Made by a program: the position numbers and the translations under genes. 64,000 bases of DNA from Ziziphus jujuba (lineage: Eukaryota; Streptophyta; Magnoliopsida; Rosales; Rhamnaceae): positions 11,470,001-11,534,000 of the forward strand of contig NC_083386.1 of assembly GCF_031755915.1 (NCBI RefSeq), in the 5' to 3' direction. The notes beneath the pieces are model-generated. The model was not told where the DNA came from, made no database searches, and was given only the letters and a program-made list of their open reading frames with translations. Of this stretch, positions 1 through 11,725 are shown piece by piece. Positions within the stretch are counted from its first letter, which is position 1, and every line of letters starts with the position of its first letter.

Positions 1-1856
1 AGCTTATCACACTCCGCCCATACGCTAATCACATCCATAACTATAGAACACCGGTACATGTATGGTATATCTAAAAATTATAAAATTTTTATAGTATTAT
101 TAAAATAATGAGTTTTGATAAAATTAGATAAAAATCAAGTTTATGAATAATAAACAAATTAATTAACTAATTAATTAATGCATAAATATATTTTTTTGGA
201 AATACTTAAATTTAAATAAATATTTTTCTTCAAATCCATGAAATCAATTTATACTAAAACAATATAAAGAAAAATACATAAAAGTTTATACATAATTAAA
301 ATCACATAAATGCATTATTTATGCATCAAAATTTCAACATTTAAATCAACAATATATTTGAAAAGAATTAAACTATAATTTCATAAAATTAATCTCTTCC
401 ACAATAATTCAATTCCATAAATAAATAAATAATTTAATGCATAAACATATTTATTTTTATCATAGTAATTTAATATAATTAGTTCCTTAAACCTTCGAAT
501 CAATTCATCCAAATATCATTAGAACCACAGACAATTTCACAGTAAAATTAACAATAATTTAATAGCAATTTAAAAATTTACAGCTTCCCAACATTTTGAA
601 AACATTAATCCAAGACTACATTTATTCAATTTGGCATCTTCAATATGAATAATAATTATTTAAATACTAAACATATACATATTCCAGATTACCACATTAA
701 AATAATAATAATTTATTAAAAAATAGCATTTTTCAAAATACTCTATTATAATTCACAAATAAGGTACCAATAGAAAACTAAAAAGACAAGGAACACGAAA
801 CCAACCTTCGTTGAGCTTAAAACCATCGAGCTTGGTCAGAAAATGAATGGAAATTTTCAGCCAAGATTTCCCCTCGTGTATCTCACAAACGGCTCCGAAT
901 TTGGGCAATTAGAGATCATTTTTGGAACCAGGGGGTCAAAAACTAAGGGGTAGGACCGGTCTTACGGTTAAAAACTGTTGAAAAAGGGGTCAACCATAGG
1001 ACCATCGACCGTTGGCTTTGGATGGCCGGTCCCGGTGTGTCCGCCTGCCAACCGACTGGAAATTTGGCCACTGGCATTGCCCAACCATGGGCTTTGATGC
1101 CGGCTAGTGCGTACACCTTCCCGATGGTCGGAGAAAAAGAAATGGGCAGAAACCTGAGAGGGAGAGGGAGGAGGAAAAGAGAGAGAAGTTGTTTTTGTGC
1201 CTTGGTGGGGAGGAGAAGAAAGGGCACGTGCATGGGAGGAGGAAAAAAGAAAGAAAAAAGAAAAAGAAAAACAAAAGGAAAGAGAGAGAAAATAATAAAA
1301 TAATAAAATAATAATTAAATATATAAATATAAAATATATATATATATATATATATTCTTCAATATTGTGATTATTAAATTACAGTGAGACATGGCACTTT
1401 CCTAATGCAACACATGGCACAATTTAAGGACTTCCTCAAATATTTTATTACCCTTGTAAAACTAGTTTTGGAAAACACAACCACAATTTTACAGATGCAT
1501 AACCTTTCAACCGCAGGTCCAATTTAAGCGTGCCATCAGTCCATGAACTCGTATCGATGAGTACTTTACAATCATAAAGGAGTCAAGCCCAGATTAAGTA
1601 AGAATAAAAAGTCAACTATGGCACATTCGAATAGTTCGGACCTCAACTTGTTTTACTCATAACTTTCAAATTGTAGCTTCATTTTTGACGTGCTACTGGC
1701 CTACAGACTCAGTTCGATGTGTACTTCGCAACGGTGCCTCGGTCAACCTAGAATTTTATCCGAATCAAAAAGTCAAAGTTTGACCCTCTCGGTCAACAGT
1801 GGTCAAACACGGTCAACATGAAAAAATTCCGACGTACTTCGAGACGAGGTATTACA
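1..1856 (-). mobile_element. Family A solo-LTR-like element A1 (partial, runs off window)
   Basis: This is the 5' portion (in element orientation) of a family A element on the minus strand. Its terminus at 1851-1856 reads ATTACA, the complement of the TGTAA... start seen in intact copies. Just inside it lies a cluster of GGTCAA/TTGAC motifs (about 1780-1820) and a duplicated module about reference cell positions 1520-1740, both as in A6, A7 and A10. The GC-richer stretch at 1000-1260 matches the GC-rich part of other copies. Sequence at 1857 onward is family B, so A1 sits inside B1. No ORF is shared with other copies. Confidence 0.75.
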
Positions 1857-4022
1857 TATTGAGCATAAAATATTATAAACATAATTTAGCAATATAATTA
1901 TAAAAGTACAGTAATAACCACAATATTGGAAAACCAACAATATACTTTGAATATATGCAATGTACCATACGATATACCAAACCGTAAGCCGTGGGATACA
2001 CTCACCTCACGACCCTTAATATATGAAAGGTATCATGCAAATAATAAACTGTTGGGATAGAATCAACTTCACGACCCATGGCAATAATAAACCCGTGGAA
2101 TGAACCAAACCTCACAGCACTGTGGCAATAATAAACCATCGGGATGAACCCAACATCACGGTCTGTGGCAATAATAAATCATTGGGATGAACCTAACCTC
2201 ACATCACCGTGGAAAGTCCACGTGCTATAATATATTACTGATCCAAAACACTGGTACTATATGGTACGTCAATTAAAAATAAACAATACAGTATCCGCAA
2301 AACAATCTTATGAAATCATACCTTTCTAAACAATATTGTATCATAAATTATAATTTAATATTCAAACTCAACCACTTATTTAATATTTCAAAAATTTCAA
2401 ATCATCATTTCATGCTAAAACTAGAAATTCCACAGTGAAATATATATCACCATAAATCAATTTTAGGTACATAAAATTATGAAATATTTGAACATGCTTA
2501 AAATCATATAATTTTCAATCTACTTTTTCAATTCAATTATTTACCAAAATGATTTAAAACCTCAATTCAAATACCAAGATATTTAAATAACATGATCCAC
2601 AAGTTCACTATGAACTCATTAAAGTTAGAAACCATTTAAAATCTTATTAAAACCCATATAAAATAATAACATATATATGTAAATGCTGATATTCATATAA
2701 GCATAAAGTAATCATTTAAATTAAGTGATATATACGTAAAATAACCAAACCATATATATTATACTACATGCCCAAAAATTTTAAAAATATAACCACTCAC
2801 AGTACTACAGATGCTCACTTCTGCTCTTTTGCAGGATAGTCTGCAAGCTCAACTCAAGTGCTTGTAATATAATAAAATAATTTTCAGACTCCAATAACCA
2901 AACCAAAGATATTTGTGAACACCGAATGTCTTAAATTAATTTGCATAACTATAAAATTAAGCAAATTGGGCATTGACCGGTCCCAATTATACTGTGTACC
3001 ATTAGGACCCAATATTCAAAATTGGGGCTTTTCACCTTAAAACTAATCTTTCAAAATTAAACCATCTAATGGGTCCTAATAATATCTAATTTTACTAATC
3101 CAACTTCAATTTTGTCCAAACACAGTCCAAATTTATCCAAATTTAACTAATTGACCCAAAAATGAAAAATATCGAACAATCTCCAAAATTTACAAACTTT
3201 ATGTCAATGGAAAACCAAAGAGATAATAAATTCAATGGTGTACTCACCTTAATCCAAAAGTGTCATCGATGGCCTAAAAACTTATCGTAATGCTCGGCCA
3301 AATTTCAAGTTGATGTATCTCTCAAACGGTGAGGAATTTTTACAAACAATGCACGAAAATGAGTTCAGAGGATCCAAAATTGGGGGGAAAGGTGTATGGG
3401 TTGGCTTGAAATGGCCGAAAAATGGCCAAATGGACGGAATATGCAAAAAAGTCGCTGTCGGATTCAAACGATCAGTCCCGGAGCGTCGGTAGGCAGTTTG
3501 GGCTAAAATTTGGTCGGCGAGGTCATCTCGAGGTGGGTAACAAGGATGAATGATGTGTACATCAAGATGATGGCCAAATTTGGACAAAATGGTGATGATC
3601 CAGTTGGGCATAAAATATGTTCGAAATGACCTGGTTTGGATCCATGGGTTTGGAGAGAAATTTCTCGGGTTTGAGGGATAAAATAGATATTTTGAAAATT
3701 ATTTCCTGCTAGGGATGCTTTCCAATATTTATATAGAGCCTTGGATCACTAAAGATGAAAATTTAGGACTGGTTTGGACGCTAATATAAAACTGATATTT
3801 GAAATTTTACATAAACATAACTTTTTATCTGTAACTCGAATTTAGCATGCTACCAGTCTATGAACTTGTATCGATGAGCTCTACACAATGATACATTAGT
3901 CAATGAAAAAGTATTAACCATATAAAAAGTCAACTTTAAACCCACATACTGTGCATTTGATCAAACTTGGTCAAACCTTGTCAAACTTGTACTACATGGG
4001 TATTTTGGTATGGGTTGTTACA
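1857..4022 (-). mobile_element. Family B solo-LTR-like element B1 (partial)
   Basis: The sequence matches B2 and B3 along its length, including the minisatellite at 1980-2225, the block near 2990-3080, and the end GGGTTGTTACA at 4012-4022, which is the complement of the family B start. The rest of the element lies left of the window beyond the A1 insertion. The sequence after 4022 is family A in plus orientation, so B1 appears to have inserted into A2. Small ORFs here are not conserved between B copies. Confidence 0.75.
1980..2225. repeat. Family B minisatellite, about five units of about 44 bp
   Basis: Diverged tandem units of about 43-45 bp share GTGGCAATAATAAACC followed by GGGATGAACC and CTCACA. 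The same array sits at the equivalent place in B2 (about 22745-23060) and B3 (about 30440-30600), with different unit numbers. Confidence 0.75.
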
Positions 4023-6574
4023 GTTTGACCCACCTTCAGTCGTTTCCCATTCACATGTACCTAATCACCACCACCACCATTCCATTTCTGGCCAGCCACC
4101 CAAAACCCACAGCCAACCAATCGCTGACTTGCCCAAATGGGGGCTTTTTTCGTCGGTGACACTATTTTCTTCCATCGCTAATTTCTCCCAATTCAAACCT
4201 TTTTTTTTGACATCATCGATTCGTTGAGTTACCCATCCTCCGATCTACCTCCCTACCAAATTTCACGACCATTGGCCACTGGACATGCCACAGACGGCAA
4301 GTTTCTCTTGGCAGCTACCGGTGAAATCTCATTTCGAAGAGTTCCTGGTGATCCCACCTACCCTCTTCCACTAATTTGACCTCCCTGAATCCAAATCTGA
4401 GGTCAGTTTCTTTCAATTCATGATAGTTTATGAGATTCAAGGACATTAAATCTGAGAGCTTTTCGATGAGATTCCAGCCACCACAGGTCCGATCTTCAAG
4501 AGGTAAGACTCAATCCATGATCCTCACTCCATAAGCTTCATTTTGGTGTATTACTTGTAAATTTTGGATACCATTTGTGTTAGCTTCCATGGGTATCCGT
4601 GTGTAAAATACCGAATAAAATATTAATTAATTTGATCTTGTGTACTGTTGATATTTTAGAGGTACGTGTAAGTCGTGAGGCCGATCTCGTTGAGGATGTG
4701 GATTGATACACGTGCTTAAGATGGGTGATCGACCTTCAAATTTATTTTTGGGTGTTAAATTATATATGTTTTGTGTTAATTAAATATTTAATTGTGGTGT
4801 TTTATGTGTTGATTAATTTTCAAATTTTTATTTGAAAATTTTGATGCCAAATTTGGGGTGAAATAAATAAATGTGCATGAAAACCATATTTTGATTTTTT
4901 TGAAGAAGTTACGAATTTAATTTTATTAAATTATTGTTGAATTAAATTTCAGATTATTCATGATTAATGAAAAATGCATTTACATGAATTTATGCAATTG
5001 GGGATTTTTATGCTACCTTATTTATATTGAATTTCGAGGATTCAAAGAAATATTGTTTTGAAATTTTTTTATGCTCCAAGAATATAATTGTGCAATTAAT
5101 TTAGTTGTGGTGGAATTTGTGGATTTCCATTCATGGAATTTAAGTGATGAGTTTAAGAATTTTATGGCCTTGTTTCATTGAAATTGGAAAATGGTATGTG
5201 TATATATATATATATATATATGATTTATGATTTAAGACGCACTATGCAATAATGGTGTTTTGTACTGTATTTGTTATATGTGTGATAAGCGTGCAAGTGG
5301 TAAGCTCTCCCGAGGGTAGGGAAGTTTGATATATTGGCCATAGTCGTCCCTCTCTATGGTTGGGATGGTAGCTATAAGTGTCGGTGCTATTGGGATGCCA
5401 AAGCAGCCGGATGCAAGTTTCTCTCTTTAACCTCCTCCTCAGGCGGTACTCGGGATGCTGGGTGTTGTTGGGTATCACTGATATATAGTATGATGCGTCA
5501 AGTGATTTTTATCTAGAGGATTTCCAAAACAATAATGTTTAAAAGAGTAATTGAAAATTGAATTTTATCAAATGGTGTTCTTTTTTTTTTTTTTTTACAT
5601 TTATTCATATTAGTGTTTTTAAAAAATGTGTTTACCATGGTTTTATTATTTAGATTGATTTGATAATTTACAATTGATTTTATTGTATTTCATAATCAAT
5701 TTCAAATTGAGGTTTCAAAATTAATTTAGATATTTCCTTGATTATTTCTAAAATAAAGTTTATTGTGATTTTGTTTATTTTATTTATGATATTTTATTTA
5801 CAATTTAACAACTGTTGTTAAGATTATTTTTATCTATCTTTTTCATTATAAATTAGATATATAATTATTGTATTTTATTTGTGATTATTTAATTAATTGT
5901 TTCTCAATTTTGGGGTATACAGATATTGGATTTTGTGAAATATTTTAAAAGGAAAACATTTCCAACTAAGTGAAGTGCGCGGGTATTGAGAGAAAATATT
6001 ATTTTCAAATATTTAATATTTATTTATTTATTATTAATTTATTAAATTTATTTTATTATTATACTATTATTATTATTGTATAGTAGATTCGGTCACTCAC
6101 CTAGATGATTAGTATTTTACACTTTTAAATTCGTTCTTGTTCCCCTAGGCCTAGGTTAATAGACATTGATTGATTACGGGTGAGCTTGACATTTTTATTC
6201 TTTGCTGAAAGTTCAAGAAGTCTTCCTTTCTTTATTTCCTATCTTGTAATATTTGTTTTTATATCATGCTGTAATAACTCTTATGCTTAGAAATTCTATA
6301 AATGCTTTGTATAGTATGTTGGATGTATTTGATTAATATTACATTGGTTCCTTGTTAATTTTGAAGTGCTGTAAATTTGTGGAAATAAATTGTAGTAAGG
6401 TGGGAGGAATAAGGAGAAATTGTTAGAAGTGTATTTTCTGTGCAGAGAATTTTATGGTAAGTCCAACACTTAGTGGAGATGCTACCAGATTTTCCATTGG
6501 AGGGTCGGATAGTGTTTTCCTAGGATTAGTGTTTGTCTAGGGTTCTAGTGAGGAATCTTGGATGGGTCCTGAAA
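4023..6574 (+). mobile_element. Family A element A2 (5' part missing from window)
   Basis: Plus-strand family A sequence. It contains the GC-rich segment (4060-4520), the motif island at 5240-5510, the remnant of the conserved hairpin near 6098 and the 3' block near 6360-6570, ending ATGGGTCCTGAAA where other copies read CGGGTCCTGACA. The first ~640 bp expected of the family are absent, consistent with B1 having split the element outside or at the window edge. No coding capacity is conserved. Confidence 0.7.
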
Positions 6575-9326
6575 GAAAAGGCTTCTTGGAATTCAGAAAC
6601 AAACAAAGACGTCGAGCTCGTCCCCGGATGCTCAACATCTACTAATACCTAAGCATAGGGGAACATGTTTAAATACAAAAAACTAATGAGATGCTAATAA
6701 TCCTAGTGAGTGATCTAACTTCTAGATAAATATAATAATATAATATAGAGGTGATTAGTAATAAATAAATAAATAAATAAGTAATTAAAAATAATAAATA
6801 AATGAAATTAAATATTTTCTCTCAAAATCCTTACAATTTCACTCAGTTGGAAAAATTCTTTTTCTTAAAAACTAATTTCACAAAACCCATCATTTTTATA
6901 ATCCACAAATCAAGAAAAAATAAATAAGTAAAATACATTTAATTTAAAATTAAAATTTAAAATACATTTAATTTAAAATTAAAATTTACATTGAAAATAA
7001 TTTAATGACAAATTATTAGATTTAGAATAAAATATCATAAGGTAAAATAAAATCATAAATAAAATTTGTACTAGAAAAATTTAGTATAAAAGCAAAATTA
7101 TCCACAATATATAATTTATAAAATTTTGCTTAAATAAATCAATTAAATAATAAAACAAATATTTTAATTAATTTAAGACATCAGTTTGAAATAAATAATA
7201 AAAATATGATAAAATTCATTTTGAAACATTAAATTGAAATAAATAATAAAAACATAATAAAATGCATTTTAAAACATAAATTTAAAATAAATAATAAATA
7301 ATAAAAATATGATAAAATACATTTTAAAACATCAATTTGAAATAAATAATAAAAATATGATAAAATTTATTTAAAAATATTTTGTTTGGGAAAATGTGTC
7401 AAGAAAACTACTTGATTCACCATACTATGTACTAAATGGTGCTAGCGGTATCTAACATCTTAAGTACTACTCTGACGGAAAGCTTAAAGAGAGAAACTTG
7501 TAAACGGTCACCTTAGTGTTTCAAAGGTGTTGATGCTAATAAATAGTTATTTTAGCCATTAAATAACCAAATCATTGTGCAAAATACTTACCAAATCTCA
7601 GTTCTATGACTTCCATAGGAAGACCATACATACTTGCATGCTAATAACCAAATACTATACTGAACACCAGTATTGTAAGCATCTAAAACCATAAAATCAT
7701 AAATATCACGCATATCGAAAATCTCATAACATGCTACTTGGTTTAGTACATCTTTCTAAACTCATAAAATTCCATTTCCTTTTAAACCACCATCATAAAT
7801 CAATCAATTTAAATACATCACTTTTTACCATCATAAAACTAAATCCATAAATATTTAAATGCATAAATATATTTTTTAGAACAATAATTTAATACAAATA
7901 TTTTTCTCAAAATTTAAAATAATATTATACAAAAATTACATTAAATCACATAAAATCCACATGCAATTAAATTCACATAAATACATTTTCTTATGCATAA
8001 TAAATTCAACAATAAAATTGAACAACAATTTAACAATAATTTAAAATCATAATTTCTTTAAAATCAAAATATAAATTTGATGCAACACATATATTCAAAT
8101 CAACATAAATTGGCATCATAAATGTAAATAGCAATTTTTCTTGAATATTAAACACATAATATTTTTCAGAAATCGAAATAACACAATATATATATTTTCA
8201 CAGCCCCAAGATAGTTTTTAAAAAAGGATCACTCACCTCAAATGCATGGATCACTCAAGATTCTCCACAGGATCGGTCCCATGGTTTACACAGGTGCCTC
8301 TCGAAGATTGGTGGTGGCCAGGATCTAATTGGAAAGCTTGGGAACCAACTTTCCTCAAATCTTCCAATCCGTTGAGATTTTGATGAAATGGACCTCAAAT
8401 TTGGATTTAGGAAGGTCAAAATAAGGGGGACAAGCCGGTGGTCACATAAAAAACTCACTGAAACTAAGGTCTATAGCAAGCCATTGCAGTTGTCGATAAA
8501 CTTCATCAATATTGATGCGTCTGGCACAGCTTGATGGGAAGGTAAATAGGAGAGTAGGCTTCACACTGGTATGGTAGTGTCCAAAATAGGTAAACGGATT
8601 AAGAGAAATCGGCCGGTGAACAGGCAGTGCCACCGCTTGAAATTGCCTCGATCCTGGTATGTAGCCTATTGGCCATGAAACTTGGCCTACTGATTGATGT
8701 TAAGGTGGCCAACTTAGTGGTCCGATGTGTGCACATTAGTGGTGGTTGGAGCATGATCAATAGCGTAAGGCTAGTTTCTCTCTCCTCATTCTCTCCTCCT
8801 TCTCTTTCCTCTCTCACACACCTTTCACCTAATAAAAATCGGCACGCATGGGATTGGTTAAAAGCTTGATATGTGGCACAGTGTCATTGGGCACTGTGCA
8901 CACATTTTTCACACACACAGAAATTGATACATATTAAATGGAGTCTTGAAAAACCTTCATCCGTCCATATTAATCAAATGGTCAAATTAAGTGCGCTAAT
9001 AGTCTATGAACTCATATCAATGAGTACTTTACAATCATTTACAAGTCAAAATCAAATTTTACAAGAATAAAAAATCAAATATAGTTACATTCGGACAATT
9101 CGGACCTCAATTTGTTTTGGTTATAACTTTTGAACCATAACTCTATTTTCGATGTGCTAGTCCACGAATTCAGATCGATTCGTATTTTGTAATGGTATCT
9201 CGGTCAATACGAAACTACATCCAAAACAAGAATTCAATGTGGGCCCCACTCGATCAACACTGTAAACTCAGTTAAACTTGATCAGTGTGCAAAAAATTTC
9301 TATGTACTTCAGGACAAAATATTACA
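6575..9326 (-). mobile_element. Family A element A3 (3' end truncated)
   Basis: Minus-strand family A copy. Its end at 9326 (ATTACA) marks the element start. The hairpin/GTTCCCC region is recognisable at 6650-6720 and the motif island at 7420-7520. The last ~300 bp of the family (the block ending GGGTCCTGACA) are missing, and A3 abuts the 3' end of A2, so the two form an imperfect inverted pair. The junction at 6575 is approximate. Confidence 0.65.
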
Positions 9327-9362
9327 TTCCAAATCATTATTCACCTACATCAGTAGTGCTTT

Positions 9363-9784
9363 TGTAATGCTTCACCTCAACTGGTAGACCTACTACTCCT
9401 TATTGACTCAGTTTTGCCAGTATACTCGGTATGAAGTTCTTTTTATTTAGAATTTGTTAGGAGATCATCTATTTTTAGATTGCTCTCACTTAAGCAGTTA
9501 ACTCTGGAGTTCCTTTAAACATTTAAGCCATCCACTCTGAAAAAGCTTTAGTATTATGAGAGTAATTATTATTACATTTAAACCATCCCTTATATCATAC
9601 CCAAGTGAAGTAGGATTGGTTACCAACTAACCTACTAATTCCTCTTGCACCCATCCACATTGGTTGTTACAATCTCACTTTGGGGTCCAATGTTCTCGTT
9701 GGCATACTTTCGATTGAGTACAAGCTCTAATATCATCTGTAACAACTTACCTCTATTGACGGACCTGTCACTTTCTGCGGATAT
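9363..9784 (-). mobile_element. Cassandra-type retrotransposon: one LTR, internal domain, part of second LTR
   Basis: On the minus strand, 9363-9671 is a ~309-bp LTR whose middle (about 9455-9512) resembles 5S rRNA, the hallmark of Cassandra TRIM elements. The ~70-bp internal domain (9672-9741) ends in a degenerate tRNA-Met primer site, the complement of a TGATATTAGAGC-like sequence. The other LTR stops after ~43 bp where the plus-strand Cassandra begins. There is no protein; Cassandra elements are non-autonomous. Confidence 0.75.
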
Positions 9785-10369
9785 CGTGACGACCAATGTG
9801 GGTAGGTGTGGGGTATTGGTAGGCTATTTGGTGTCCAATCTCACATCTCTTGAGTGTGGAATGAGAGATGATTCAAATTTAAATATAGTCACTCTCATAA
9901 ATCCAATGTCTTTTTAGAGTGGTTGACTTCAAGGTTCGAAAGAACTACGAAGTTAAGCATGCTTAAGCGGGAGTAGTCCAAGAACAAGTAATCTACTGTG
10001 AAGTTCTAAATAAAAAGTCACATACCAAGTGTAGTGGTTAAATTGGAGACAATATCAGTAGATAGTAATAGGTCTACCAGTAGAGGCGAAGTGTTATAAA
10101 TGGTATCAAAGTTTGTACCGGTGGAAAGTATGCCAACGAGGACACTGAGCTCCAAAGAGGGCGGATTTTGTTGAGCACTGGCAGGTTACCTGGCATCCAA
10201 TCCCACATCGCCTTGGTATGAAATGGGAGTTTATTCAAATATGAAGATAGTTACTCTCATAATGCCGAAGCTTTTTCAAAACGGTTGGCTTTAAGGAGTA
10301 GTTTAAGGATGGATAGTCTCTTAGAAAGCTTTAAACAAAAAGCCCCATACTAAGTGTTTGCCTGAGCTG
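9785..10369 (+). mobile_element. Cassandra-type retrotransposon, LTR - internal - truncated LTR
   Basis: The LTR spans 9785-10098 and starts CGTGACGACC (TG changed to CG). It contains a 5S-like segment at 9940-10010 with AGTTAAGCATGCTT, close to the 5S internal A-box region. The primer site TGGTATCAAAG is at 10101, a short internal domain follows, and a purine-rich CAAAGAGGGCGGAT precedes the 3' LTR from about 10178. That LTR is cut short near 10345-10369. The element seems to have inserted into the facing minus-strand Cassandra. Confidence 0.8.
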
Positions 10370-10548
10370 AGCACGCTTAATTTCAGAGTTTTTTCAAATC
10401 CTGAAGCTAACTACTTTCAAAAAATCTCAGTGTTATGAGAGTTACTATCATTAAAGTTGAACTATCCTCATGCCACATTTGGACGATGTGAAATTAGATA
10501 TTAGATAATTCGCCAGTACTTCTTGCACCCATTCACACTGGTCATCAT
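10370..10548 (-). mobile_element. Cassandra LTR fragment, 5' half
   Basis: Read on the minus strand this begins TGATGACCAGTGTGAATG and runs into a 5S-like segment (10375-10402). It is probably the other half of the LTR of the 9363-9784 element, displaced by the plus-strand Cassandra insertion, with some sequence lost at the junction. Confidence 0.6.
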
Positions 10549-10987
10549 AGCTTTCAAGTCTAAAGTAAACTCCTTCAACTCTTATATTGTCTCCTCATCT
10601 TTGTTTTTAGTAGTTTCGGCCTCTTCAACTCTGCTTTGGGTGCTGTCCAACTCAATTGCTTGAGTTTTTTGGCCTTGGGCTGTGCCTTTTCTATAGTAAA
10701 CTTTGCCACCAACTCATTCTTTTGGCATTGGGCTTTGGCAATTTTGGCCTCTTTAGCCCTACTTTGAGTGTTGTCCAACTCAATTTTCAATGCCTTAGCC
10801 TCAATCTATGCCTTTTCAATTACAATCTTTGCCACCAAAGCATCTCTTTTATTTAGTAGCTAGTACCTGATTAATTTTGCTCCTAAAATCAAACTGAAAT
10901 ATATTGGGCACAAGAAAACCTAATTACACTATTAGCATGTGATTCAAACTGCTAAAACAGAATTTAAAAAAATCAAAAATGAATTTA
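10549..10987 (-). pseudogene. Unrecognised coiled-coil-like ORF remnant (10575-10860) and AT-rich flank
   Basis: On the minus strand, 10860-10575 encodes a lysine-, glutamate- and alanine-rich peptide made of two diverged ~40-residue units, each starting LVAK..IEKA. A stop codon interrupts the first unit, so the 71-codon open part is only the tail. The composition suggests a coiled coil from a structural or retrotransposon gag-like protein; I cannot assign a family. The sequence at 10861-10987 is AT-rich and shows nothing else. Confidence 0.3.
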
Positions 10988-11718
10988 TTACAAACAGCCT
11001 AAACCTTGCAATTTATCTAATCTAACCATTTATATTAGCCTATTTAAAAACCTTTAAATCTCACTATTTTATATTTAACCTATTTTACCGCTGCCAAAAC
11101 ATTCTCTTCTCTCTTTTAATTAAACTCTGACCATTCTCTCTCTCTTCAACTTTGAGTTACGTTTTTTTTTATGTAAATATACTATTTGACATATATATTT
11201 CTTGCTAAATGGTAGGTGACAATGGTATAAATACATTGTAAAACACGTATATCTCTTAGAAGTCATTGCACTTTTTTATTTTTGATACAAAAAATATTGC
11301 TTTTGTTATAATTTCCTCTTATTTTGTTTTTTTTGTTTTCCTCAACCAATAATAAAAAAAAAGCTTCATATATATATATATATTAAAATATTCATGATTT
11401 TATAGATTTTATTTTCCTAAATACCAATAGTGGTTTTGTTTTTATTTATTTATTTTTTGGTAAACAACGTGGATTGTAAATCATCACATAGGAAAAAAAA
11501 TCTCTTTTTTGTAAAATTTTAGAGAGGCCTTACTGGTTAATGTTGTGGAAGTAACTGTAATTTGAAAATCGAATATTTAGGGACTTAATTAGGTGGGAGA
11601 GAAATAATGTTTTCAGTGTAGTAAATTAGTTGGATAAAAGATAGAGAGATTCAAGAGTTTTTAAATAAGCTAATTAAACTGTTAGATTATCAATTAAAAG
11701 GCTTAGATTATTTGTTAA
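10988..11718. mobile_element. Non-coding transposon with long terminal inverted repeats
   Basis: The left end (10988-11120) and the reverse complement of the right end (11718-11580) align over ~120 bp, with shared blocks AATTTATCTAAT and TTTAAAAAC. The interior is AT-rich with no ORF. Long TIRs without coding capacity suggest a Mutator-like non-autonomous element, but no clean 9-bp target duplication is visible, so the superfamily is open. The same right end adjoins the same Copia integrase position at 63875, showing that the insertion predates the divergence of the two Copia copies. Confidence 0.5.
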
Positions 11719-11725
11719 AATACTT

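Noticed and set aside
9940..10010. Possible 5S rRNA gene
   Set aside because: Only part of the 5S sequence is present, diverged, and it sits inside a Cassandra LTR with a primer site and purine tract. The same applies to 36550-36682.
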